Assembly: GCA_001839685.1 (NCBI GenBank)
Contig: MLAK01000868.1
Coordinates: 1 to 52,773 of the forward strand
Origin: Tritrichomonas foetus
Taxonomy: Eukaryota > Parabasalia > Tritrichomonadida > Tritrichomonadidae
Direction of reading: 5' to 3'
Length of the DNA stretch: 52,773 nucleotides
Shown here: in pieces, positions 9,351-17,273 of the stretch
Layout of the letters: each line of letters starts with the position of its first letter
How positions within the stretch are numbered: position 1 is the first letter of the stretch
The notes under the pieces: model-generated
Told to the model about the DNA's origin: nothing
Databases searched by the model: none
The model's input: the letters and a program-made list of their open reading frames with translations, nothing else
Translations under genes and position numbers: made by a program

Positions 9351-9662
9351 TTTATTATTATTATTATTTCTATTTGTTCGATATCAACGATTTCATTTAA
9401 TTATATTTTTGTTTTATGTTGATTTATTTCATTCTAACCTGAAAGAAAAAATCTTTTTCCACGATATGATGCCTCTCTCAAAGAGTAAAAAGAGGGAGAG
9501 GAAAGACGATTTTTATTAACAAAGAAATGAATAAATAACTTCATACATAATACTGTATTGTGCATCAATCATGAAAACTTATTGAGTGGATATTTTGGTG
9601 AAAAAAGAACAAATGAATATTGGATTCAATTTGTTTGTTTGGGAAATAGTTTCTATGATTGG

Positions 9663-9702
9663 AAAATATGATTTGATAATTTAAAATATGATTTGATAAT
9701 TT
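9663..9702. repeat. 20-bp direct duplication
   Basis: Two exact adjacent copies of a 20-base AT-rich unit (9663-9682 and 9683-9702), beginning AAAATATGATTT. Three ATGTCAAA-like words follow directly. It lies in the spacer about 110 bases upstream of the ATG at 9812. Confidence 0.85.
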
Positions 9703-9811
9703 AAAATGTCAAAAATCTAATGTCAAATGTCAAATTTTAGCGAATTTCCCTACATTGAGTGGTCAAATTTCTTTCAATTGAAAAAGTTAGCATACTCAAT
9801 TATAACAAAAA

Positions 9812-11257
9812 ATGAATCTTCACTACAAGAAAATCGATTCTCCACTCAAGAATCAAAATGAGAATGCACCAACAAATATTGAAACGCCATTATATTTATA
9901 TATTAAGGAATCCATTGATTTTCAAAATTTGTTTTCCATTCATGATCTAATTATAAAAATTATTGTTCTAATCAAAGAATATATTAAGAATTCTAATGAG
10001 GAAGATTTAAACTCTTTAAATGATACACAATATAAACAACTTGCTTATCATTTCTTATGCCTTCTCATTAAAGAAGACTCGAGTTTTGTTCCAAAACTAA
10101 TTGGCGACTATCAAGGTTTTGATATTCCGAAACAATATGACAATTCTAACACAAAAAGTTTGTTTGAAGCTTCACCTGAAATGCTTGCTATTCTTTATTT
10201 TGTGAAATATTATAAGCCCATTGATGAAAATAATGATGAAGAAAGAGATATGTTAGGAAGCATTTATACACATTTTGTTAAAAGATATGTTCAAAGATTT
10301 CATTCTACATTCTGCTTTTTGAAAGTTATCTGCGTTAAAATATTGACTTACACAATGATATGGATGAAAGATTATTATCCTTGTTTTGCGACAGCACCAT
10401 CATTTATAAATGAAAATCGAATTATTGTATCAGAAGCAATCAATAATCTTATCTCAAACAACTATTGTTTTTATGCTCATCAAACTGGAGTCAAATGCTT
10501 TTTAAAGATCTTACAGAATAAAATATATTCTACTGAATTTACTAAACTCATTCCTCTTCTCATAAATTCTTCACATTATCAATCGACACTGAAGAATATA
10601 TATCAATGTATTGGATATTTAATCCCTCAAACCAACAATGAATATAAAACCATTTTATCTAATTTCTTAAAACAACAATATTTTAATCAATTATCTTATA
10701 GTGATAAAATTTCTTATATTGATATGATGAGTATACTAATAGAAAATGAAAAATCATGGTATTATCATGATTGGCATGAATTAACTACTAATGTACTTCA
10801 ATTTATGCTTCATGATTCATGTAATTATGAAGTTATTGTCCATTGTTTTTATTTTTTAAGCAAATTCTTTCAATATAAGGATAAACAATGTACAATTACT
10901 AATAAATGCATTGTTGAAATCTCAAAAAAGTGTCCAATTGAGTTATTCTGGAAAACATTTGCAGATTTAAAGGGCATATTTTATGTTGCTTGTAAATTAA
11001 AAGAAAATCATAGTAACGAGCAAAATGATGATGATCTCAAAAAAACAGTCTTACTCATAGCAAATGAAGCCAAAATACCAATAGAAGATCTAATTGAATC
11101 TAGTGAATTATTTACAATCGAAGAATGCATTTCAATTCGAAAATTACAATCCTTTTTGGATGTGTCCTTAACAATTTTCAATATTGTTGATAAATTGAAT
11201 CATCAAATTGATTCTAATCAAAATGTTAATAATATGAACTCTCCAAGATATCAATAA
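9812..11257 (+). CDS. Helical (HEAT-like) protein of unknown function, possibly truncated
   Basis: A 481-aa protein with no motif I recognise. It is Leu/Ile/Asn-rich and appears almost all alpha-helical, in the style of HEAT/ARM or importin-like repeats. There is no signal peptide or membrane segment. The ATG at 9812 is preceded by an initiator-like CTCAATTATA about 16 bases upstream. The TAA at 11255-11257 may not be the ancestral end: the same frame stays open for 48 further codons, followed by coding-like pieces in other frames up to about 11740 (see the next entry). A low-complexity NSNQNVNNMNSP stretch just precedes the stop. The protein may therefore be a shortened form of a longer ancestor. 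Confidence 0.7.
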   Translation: MNLHYKKIDSPLKNQNENAPTNIETPLYLYIKESIDFQNLFSIHDLIIKIIVLIKEYIKNSNEEDLNSLNDTQYKQLAYHFLCLLIKEDSSFVPKLIGDYQGFDIPKQYDNSNTKSLFEASPEMLAILYFVKYYKPIDENNDEERDMLGSIYTHFVKRYVQRFHSTFCFLKVICVKILTYTMIWMKDYYPCFATAPSFINENRIIVSEAINNLISNNYCFYAHQTGVKCFLKILQNKIYSTEFTKLIPLLINSSHYQSTLKNIYQCIGYLIPQTNNEYKTILSNFLKQQYFNQLSYSDKISYIDMMSILIENEKSWYYHDWHELTTNVLQFMLHDSCNYEVIVHCFYFLSKFFQYKDKQCTITNKCIVEISKKCPIELFWKTFADLKGIFYVACKLKENHSNEQNDDDLKKTVLLIANEAKIPIEDLIESSELFTIEECISIRKLQSFLDVSLTIFNIVDKLNHQIDSNQNVNNMNSPRYQ

Positions 11258-11740
11258 TCATATATTGTTTTGAATTCCTCTCAAAATTCACATGAACCGG
11301 AGATTCACAGCAGATGTTATATATACAGTGTAGATGAAAATTTGATTAATGAGAAATCGATTATTCATTCTTTATTGAGAAACAAAAAAATTTCCTTTAG
11401 ATAATCCAAATGCATAATATGTTTACTAAACTCAATGTTTTAATAATTCAACCTTCCAATATTAAGAGTATTACACCAAAATTAGCATTTGATAATGATG
11501 ATTATCTTTTTGAATTAAAGTCAGTGATGATATGAGTTCAGACTCCTCTTTAAGTTATTTTGTGACGTTTATTAGCAGAAGACATGGAGAGATGGAACTT
11601 TTTCTTCTTTTTCTTCTGAAGAAGATCAAATGAATTTGTTTCAAGGAATCTGCCCATGTATTGTTGATTACCCAAAGAAAAAGTATTCGAAACAAGCAAA
11701 AGTAATTCCATATTTATGTTTTTATGAAAGAAGCATCTGA
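11258..11740 (+). pseudogene. Decayed 3' continuation of the preceding gene, or serial small ORFs
   Basis: After the TAA of the 9812 gene the same frame continues for 48 sense codons to a TAA at 11402-11404 (ending LLRNKKISFR). Coding-like pieces then follow in successive frames: 11410-11535 (starts MHNMFTKLNVLII), 11532-11633 (starts MSSDSSLSYFVTF) and 11630-11740 (contains ICPCIVDYPKKKYS). Adjacent pieces overlap by a few bases at ATGA junctions. The simplest reading is a former longer reading frame broken by one stop and several indels. Separate micro-ORFs, or sequencing errors, are alternatives. I do not recognise any of the peptides. Confidence 0.4.
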
Positions 11741-12131
11741 AGTAAATGGATTTGAGCATATAAGAAGAAAAAGAAATGAAGTGAATAAAATTAAAATAAT
11801 AAATCTATTTCATTTCTGATTTTATCCATTGCTTCTGATCTATATATCATAGCCATGGGATTTTTTTGAATGGATGTAAATTAATCAATAATCATCTTTT
11901 CATCTGAATAATCAAAATAGCAATTTATAGATATTTCAGAAATCACACTTCTCCACTTAGTACTTCACGATGAAAGACCACTCATTTCCATAAATCACTC
12001 GAAGAAGTATCGAGAGAAATATTGAATCTTGGAGAGTCCCTTATTATGACATAATAGCTCACCAAGAATTGTTAACTTTGTTGATTGATCGAAAACAAAA
12101 AGGAAAAAAAAAATTGTAAAAACAATAATAT
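11741..12131. other. Intergenic, no gene seen
   Basis: About 390 bases between the decayed plus-strand frames and the 3' end of the Cdc7-like kinase. It is AT-rich, with stops in all frames. No repeat, RNA gene or clear regulatory site is seen. Confidence 0.5.
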
Positions 12132-13148
12132 TTAGCTAGTAGTAACATCCTTCAGGAATGGGTGCTCCAAGCATTGGTCAGCTGTTAGTCTCTTGCTTGG
12201 AACCGGTTCAAGCATCTTCACAAGCAAGTCAAAGGCCGACTCGTCTACATTCAGATCACCAATATAAGCATTCAATTGTGTGCATAGTTTCCTCAAATCC
12301 AAACCTTGAATATGTTTAGGAAATTTAATTCTTCTTCCGCATTCGTGGGCGGCCTCCTTGAGTCTGTCTGTTCCAATAATTGTTGCGATTTCGCTAAGTG
12401 CCGTTAAATCGTCAGGCGATTTGAAAAACGGATATCTTTGAGTAAGCATTGATAATAAAATCACTCCAGCGCTCCAGACATCAATTTTAGGCGTCTGGTT
12501 AAAAGCTGCAATTAGCACTTCAGGCGCACGAAATCCACGAGTTCCTGCACGACTGGCGATCATTTTTGGCCTGTTTTGGCACTTTTCTGGGTTATTCAAA
12601 TCGAAATCAGTTGAATCATCTTCGGTTGTGATTGGTTCAATGCATGAGTCCAGGTGAAGGTCCTGTTCACATAGCCCAAAGTCTATGAGGCATCCTTTTC
12701 CAGTTTGTATATCAAAAAGGAAGTTAGCGGGTTTCACATCCCGATGAATAATTTTATGGCCATGAACGAACGACAAGGCGCTCATAAGTCCGTGCAAATA
12801 TTGTTTGATCATTGTACCGTTGATGTTTGGGAGAAAAGTTCGGAATGGAGTATGCGGAATGAAATTCATTACAACAGTGGCTTGATCGAACTCACGAAAC
12901 ATCGCTAAGACTTTCACAATATTTTCGTGGTCACCGGCATGATTGAGCGCGCGCATGAATTTCACTTCGTTGACGATTCGTTCGGGCGAATTGTTCCAAA
13001 ATAGCCTTTTCATTGCAACATGGCGACCAGTAGCTATATGGATTGCATGGAAAACGTTTGAGAATGAGCCTGTGCCTATCGGCTCTATTATTTCGAAGTC
13101 CTCTGATGTTGGCGGCTTAATTTTAAAAATTTTGATTAAGTGATTCAC
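12132..13148 (-). CDS. Cdc7-like kinase (DDK catalytic subunit family), no ATG start found
   Basis: A 338-codon frame covering a full kinase domain of the Cdc7 type, which with Dbf4 phosphorylates MCM helicase subunits at replication origins. Visible motifs are GTGSFSNVF (25-33), VAMK lysine (47), HRDVKPANF (135), LIDFGLC (about 155), and the family-typical GTRGFRAPE (202-210) after a ~45-residue acidic insert between DFG and APE. The frame opens after a TGA at about 13170 and contains no ATG before the VAMK methionine. The codon at 13148 is GTG. A non-AUG start, a short upstream exon (a CTACAG lies 11 bases before the GTG) or a sequence error must be invoked. It is divergent from the transporter gene. 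Confidence 0.85.
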   Translation of the reverse strand: MNHLIKIFKIKPPTSEDFEIIEPIGTGSFSNVFHAIHIATGRHVAMKRLFWNNSPERIVNEVKFMRALNHAGDHENIVKVLAMFREFDQATVVMNFIPHTPFRTFLPNINGTMIKQYLHGLMSALSFVHGHKIIHRDVKPANFLFDIQTGKGCLIDFGLCEQDLHLDSCIEPITTEDDSTDFDLNNPEKCQNRPKMIASRAGTRGFRAPEVLIAAFNQTPKIDVWSAGVILLSMLTQRYPFFKSPDDLTALSEIATIIGTDRLKEAAHECGRRIKFPKHIQGLDLRKLCTQLNAYIGDLNVDESAFDLLVKMLEPVPSKRLTADQCLEHPFLKDVTTS

Positions 13149-13266
13149 AAAAAGCTGTAGATATATTCACAAAAAGTTAAAAATTAATCATTTTTTCAGT
13201 CAATATTAGGTCGAATCCTTTCAAAATGTTCTCTTATTTATTCTTTTGGACATATAAACACTGAAA

Positions 13267-14550
13267 ATGAAATGGGAATTCCTGATAATTGAATTGATAA
13301 ATGGGCGAATTGTATTCAAAGTGAAACATCAAATCGAATTTATTTTTATGATAAAGATGAAATCACAAAAAAATCCTATAGCTCCTTATATCTATGGGAC
13401 AGGATTTCTTCTTCTTGGAATATTGTTAGCCATTACTGAAAAATCAATTTATCAATTTGAAGCTTATGGCAGTCCTGAATATGGCATTCACAAATTTCAT
13501 AAACCTTGGTTTTATACTTCTGCAATATTTGTTGGTATGTCTTTGGCAATTGTAGTATATGTGTTATTATCAATCATTAATTCAAAACAGTTCCCACCAA
13601 TTATTTCAATTGTGAAACCTTCTCAATACTTGGAATTCATTATTCCAGGATTTTTTGATTTAATACAAACTTTTATGTCTAATATTACTATAATTTTTGT
13701 TGGAGTATCAGTCGATTACATGATGAGAGGTGGAACCATATTAGGTGTAGCCTTAATCTTGAATTTCAAATTCAAACAAGAATTCAAAAAACATGAATGG
13801 ATTGGAATGGGAATAGTTGCGCTTTCAATGTGCCTTGTTGGATTATCATCAATTATAAATGCAGGAAAGTCATCAACTGTTTTATTATCTAGAAAATGGA
13901 CTACTGCTATAATCATACTAAAAGCTATTTCGCAAATAGCTTATGCAGTAAAATTAGCCTACGAACAATACTTTTCCCAAAATTGTGGATACTCGCCAGT
14001 TCTTGTTGTTGGATTGGAAGGAAGCTGGAGTTTATTTTTTATCTGCGGTGTTGTGTTTCCAGTAATTTCGGCGCTTCCTGGTCCAGAGGGAAATGGAATA
14101 CATGAAGATATGTATGATACCGTTTCAATGTTGAAAAGCAATAAAATAATTATGATCATTTTAATGGGGGCAGTTTTTGGATATTGTCTGTATAATATTT
14201 GTTCTGTAATGCTTATTCAGTATACATCAGCTGCTGTAAGAACAATGGTTGAAAGTTTTAGAACTTTATTGATTTGGCTTTTAGAATTGATTTTGTTTTA
14301 TGCAATGAAAAGTAATCCATCATTTGAAAACATGAAAGACATTGGTGAAGAATGGAATACTGGGTCATGGATTCAATTGACTGGATTCATTTGCATGACT
14401 TTTGGACTCCTTCAATTTGGTGGTTATCCTAAATCTCTTGTTGATATCTTTGAAAAGAAATCTGGATATCAAAAAATTTCTTTAGCTGAACCTAAAAATT
14501 CACATTCAAAATACGAAGAATTGCCTGTATATGTAGAACTGTTTGGATAA
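13267..14550 (+). CDS. Drug/metabolite-superfamily transporter, SLC35F-like
   Basis: A 427-aa multi-spanning membrane protein with about ten hydrophobic helices, resembling the SLC35F6-like branch of nucleotide-sugar/drug-metabolite transporters. The N-terminal YIYGTGFLLLGILLAITEKSIYQF, the HKFHKPWFYT segment and the late SAAVRTMVESFRTLLIWLLEL helix fit that group. The substrate is unknown and the membrane is not indicated. The ATG at 13267 gives the longest form. In-frame ATGs at 13348 and 13357 (MKSQKNPIAPYIYG) begin right at the conserved part and may be the real start. A perfect CCTTTCA initiator lies near 13216-13222, followed by a 12-codon upstream ORF. Confidence 0.8.
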   Translation: MKWEFLIIELINGRIVFKVKHQIEFIFMIKMKSQKNPIAPYIYGTGFLLLGILLAITEKSIYQFEAYGSPEYGIHKFHKPWFYTSAIFVGMSLAIVVYVLLSIINSKQFPPIISIVKPSQYLEFIIPGFFDLIQTFMSNITIIFVGVSVDYMMRGGTILGVALILNFKFKQEFKKHEWIGMGIVALSMCLVGLSSIINAGKSSTVLLSRKWTTAIIILKAISQIAYAVKLAYEQYFSQNCGYSPVLVVGLEGSWSLFFICGVVFPVISALPGPEGNGIHEDMYDTVSMLKSNKIIMIILMGAVFGYCLYNICSVMLIQYTSAAVRTMVESFRTLLIWLLELILFYAMKSNPSFENMKDIGEEWNTGSWIQLTGFICMTFGLLQFGGYPKSLVDIFEKKSGYQKISLAEPKNSHSKYEELPVYVELFG

Positions 14551-14644
14551 TAAAAAATTATTTTACGAAGCTCTTTTTATACAGATTCTCCAACTTCAGT
14601 GAATATATTTAAATTGTTAGCAACACATTCAAAAACAATATAAT

Positions 14645-14865
14645 AATCTTTCCTTAATATCAACCTTTCCTTGATAATAATCTTTCCTTGATGTTAATCT
14701 TTCCTTGATGATAATCTTTCCTTGATAATAATCTTTCCTTGATGATAATCTTTCCTTGATGTTAATCTTTCCTTGATGATAATATTTCCTTGATAATCAT
14801 CTTTCCTTGATGATAATATTTCCTTGATGATAATATTTCCTTGATAATAATCTTTCCTTGGTATC
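14645..14865. repeat. 17-bp minisatellite, 13 copies
   Basis: Thirteen uninterrupted 17-base units built on AATCTTTCCTTGATGAT. Variation is confined mainly to the last few bases of each unit (GATAAT, GATGTT, GATGAT, GTATC) and one C/A change, with no length change. It lies between the convergent 3' ends of the transporter (+) and the Lunapark homologue (-). Confidence 0.95.
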
Positions 14866-15024
14866 AATCATTCGATTTGAAGATCACATCTAAACATGAA
14901 ATGGAGTGAAGGAATCCAGTTATTCATAATATCAATAAAATTTGTCAATACCTTCGAAATGATAAAAATAAGAAATTTAGGATTTAGACAATAAAAAATA
15001 TAGAAAATTAACATTTACTCATTC

Positions 15025-15630
15025 CTATTGGTTCTTTTTTTCGGTTGACACTTTATAACTTGCTGCTTTCTCAAAGTTTTTGTTTACGTACATGTTGCAG
15101 TTTGGACATTTATATCTGATTGGTTTTTTCATGTCATAAAGTCCATTATTTGCTTTGCAATATGGACAAATAAGAGCATTCGGATTGTAGATATAACCAT
15201 GAGTTAAACGGTCCCAAATTGCGCAAAGTGGCGAATACGATGAATAATCCATAGCTTTGTTTTGGCTTTCCTTTTCTTTCTTTTTGAGTTCAGTGTAAAG
15301 CTCGCTTGACTTTTTGGCCATCTCGTCGAGTTCCGCAGCCTTTGTTCTCTTCAGATTACGAGTTTTAATAATTTCTTTCTCGATTCTGGTGACATTAAAC
15401 GGTTTTAAGAGGGCAACGAGAAGGAGGAAGAAAATCGAAATGAATGTTGGGACGAGTACGAAGCCGAAAGCGATAAGGCAAGCAACTGTTAGCGATAAAA
15501 AGAAGATAATTAATTTGTTGAAGATTGTTGGTGAACTCCTCTTTCGAGATATTAATATCTTTTCTTCTTGGGCAAGGAGTTCGATTTCTTCGGTCAGGGG
15601 GAGTTTCGTCTTTGAATGAAACAGTCCCAT
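15025..15630 (-). CDS. Lunapark family ER-junction protein
   Basis: A 201-aa protein matching Lunapark (LNPK/Lnp1), an integral ER protein that stabilises three-way tubule junctions. Two adjacent hydrophobic segments at about residues 36-56 and 58-78 form the expected hairpin. A coiled-coil region with RNLKRTKAAELDEMAKK follows (about 84-122). The C-terminal zinc ribbon has the paired CPYC and CPNC motifs (about 157-180), the domain by which the family dimerises. NPNALICPYCKANNGL matches the family block well. It is shorter than animal Lunapark (about 430 aa) because the disordered tail is missing. A Gly at position 2 could be myristoylated, as in animals. The ATG at 15630 is unambiguous. Confidence 0.88.
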   Translation of the reverse strand: MGLFHSKTKLPLTEEIELLAQEEKILISRKRSSPTIFNKLIIFFLSLTVACLIAFGFVLVPTFISIFFLLLVALLKPFNVTRIEKEIIKTRNLKRTKAAELDEMAKKSSELYTELKKKEKESQNKAMDYSSYSPLCAIWDRLTHGYIYNPNALICPYCKANNGLYDMKKPIRYKCPNCNMYVNKNFEKAASYKVSTEKKNQ

Positions 15631-15795
15631 TTACGATCTTTTTACGTCTTTTTCACTTTTACAGACTATATTCGGTCGATAATATTCAACTATTGGCCAT
15701 ATAAATTATGTAAAAGTTTCACATGTGCTAATGAGATTGGTTAATAATTATTATGTTAACACTATTAAATATTCACATCAGGAGGTTTTTGGCCT

Positions 15796-15819
15796 TAACC
15801 GTTAGGATATTTCACCATA
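15796..15819 (+). promoter_or_regulatory. Putative Myb/M3-type site plus initiator box for the MORN gene
   Basis: TTAACCGTTAGG fits the degenerate Trichomonas vaginalis M3 motif (a Myb-protein target) and is followed within a few bases by TTTCACCATA, which fits a TCA-type initiator. Initiation at the A of TCA would give a 5' UTR of about 26 bases to the ATG at 15839, a normal length for trichomonads. Motif knowledge comes from T. vaginalis; its use here is inference. Confidence 0.5.
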
Positions 15820-15838
15820 AATTCGTTGTTTATAAAAA

Positions 15839-16759
15839 ATGTTTGGCGAAGAATATTACGAAGAAGATGTAAATTCGAATTCTTCATCAGCCTCATCATC
15901 GAAGTTTCAAGCACAAATGACACCGAAAATGATTCGAGATCGAATTCGCAAACGGAAACCAAATCCAGCAACTCACCTCACCAGTAAAAGGGCCACGTAT
16001 GCCCGATTCAGTGATCGCTGCACCCGTGGGGCACAAACGTTTTCGCCATGGCACGATGTTGACTTTGCGTCCAACAGAAATGGAAAAAGAAAATTGATTA
16101 TCCTCGACGACGGCACAGAATACATTGGCGAATGGCAAGACAATCTCCGCAATGGACACGGAACGCATTATACAGCTAAAGGCGCCTATGTTGGCGATTT
16201 CGTTGATGACAAATATGACGGACATGGCGATTATTATCTTTGGTCAGATGAAACAAATTGTGAACAACCAGGAATGTGGCTACTTTATACCGGAACTTGG
16301 GAAAGCGGAAAATACCAAGGTGAAGGAATTCTATATGCGACCGATCATAGCATTTACCAAGGGGAGTTCAATCGTGGCAAAAAATGTGGGCAAGGAACCA
16401 TGTGCTACCCTAATAAAGACACATATAATGGCGGGTGGGACAATAACATGCGAAATGGTGAAGGCGAATACACAAAAGAAAATGGTGATGTTTTTATCGG
16501 CACATATAAGGACGATAAAAGAAATGGAGAAGGAGTTTTGCATATAGTGAAATCAAAAAGGCGTTTAGAGGGGTTTTGGGTTGATGATATGATGAAAAGT
16601 GGCTCATACTATGATGAGCCTGAAGAGCCAGCATACGTTCAGCCTGATGACATAAGCGGGACGACGGATGGAATGATTCCTGTGATCGAAACGAAAGATG
16701 CAGACTCGGTTATTCAAAGTACAATCTCTGAAATTGAATCACAAATATACGAATCGTGA
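15839..16759 (+). CDS. MORN-repeat protein
   Basis: A 306-aa protein with about six to seven MORN repeats from about residue 92 to 255 (for example YIGEWQDNLRNGHG, YVGDFVDDKYDGHG, YQGEFNRGKKCGQG, YNGGWDNNMRNGEG, FIGTYKDDKRNGEG). MORN repeats form beta-hairpin rods that bind membranes or act as scaffolds, and are frequent in flagellar and cytoskeletal proteins. The first 80 residues are basic with a Ser-rich start. The last 50 are acidic. Its GC-richer codon use resembles that of the DRC4 gene, which suggests strong expression. Whether it is a radial-spoke protein or another cytoskeletal scaffold cannot be told from the sequence. Confidence 0.88.
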   Translation: MFGEEYYEEDVNSNSSSASSSKFQAQMTPKMIRDRIRKRKPNPATHLTSKRATYARFSDRCTRGAQTFSPWHDVDFASNRNGKRKLIILDDGTEYIGEWQDNLRNGHGTHYTAKGAYVGDFVDDKYDGHGDYYLWSDETNCEQPGMWLLYTGTWESGKYQGEGILYATDHSIYQGEFNRGKKCGQGTMCYPNKDTYNGGWDNNMRNGEGEYTKENGDVFIGTYKDDKRNGEGVLHIVKSKRRLEGFWVDDMMKSGSYYDEPEEPAYVQPDDISGTTDGMIPVIETKDADSVIQSTISEIESQIYES

Positions 16760-17273
16760 TAAAGTTCTTTAAAAAGTGTTAAAATTAGATATGTGAAAAG
16801 TGTAAAATCCGGAGCGAATAAATATGATTTTGATTTAGATTTTTTTTGATTTGATTTTTCCTCCTAATGAAGAATATGAACATAAATTATGATTGACACA
16901 ATGGTAATACGAAGGAACTGTTCACTGTGCTCCTCAAAGACAATTATAAATGATTTTTGTTGATCTCTCCTAAATTCAGAAATGAATAACATACTGTGTT
17001 CTTTAAATGAATTTTTTTACAAATAAATGTTTTCATGGATTCGTGAAGATATTTAAGTTTGTATGAATACATGATTTGTGGACTAATGACTCTTGTATTT
17101 CACTTGAAAATCTCTTTTGTAGTAATCTGTTTAGAAAGAAAACAATCAATAATTAATAAAATAATCAAGAAGTAAATAAATGAATTTATTTTTGGCTTTT
17201 AAATAATAAAATAATACAAAATGGTTTCAACGTTAAAAAAAAATAGTATTCTGGAATACAAACATATAGCTTC
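16760..17273. other. Intergenic, convergent 3' ends
   Basis: About 510 AT-rich bases between the 3' ends of the MORN gene (+) and the beta-helix protein gene (-). No ORF of note, repeat or RNA gene is seen. Confidence 0.5.

Noticed and set aside
11550..11759. 69-codon minus-strand ORF
   Set aside because: It contains a Lys run produced by the complement of the TTTTTCTTCTT tract, and the plus strand reads more like coding sequence.
13205..13220. tRNA T-loop-like GGTCGAATCC
   Set aside because: No acceptor or anticodon stems can be built around it. No tRNA was found anywhere in the window.
14645..14865. CRISPR array
   Set aside because: Contiguous 17-bp tandem units without spacers; a minisatellite.
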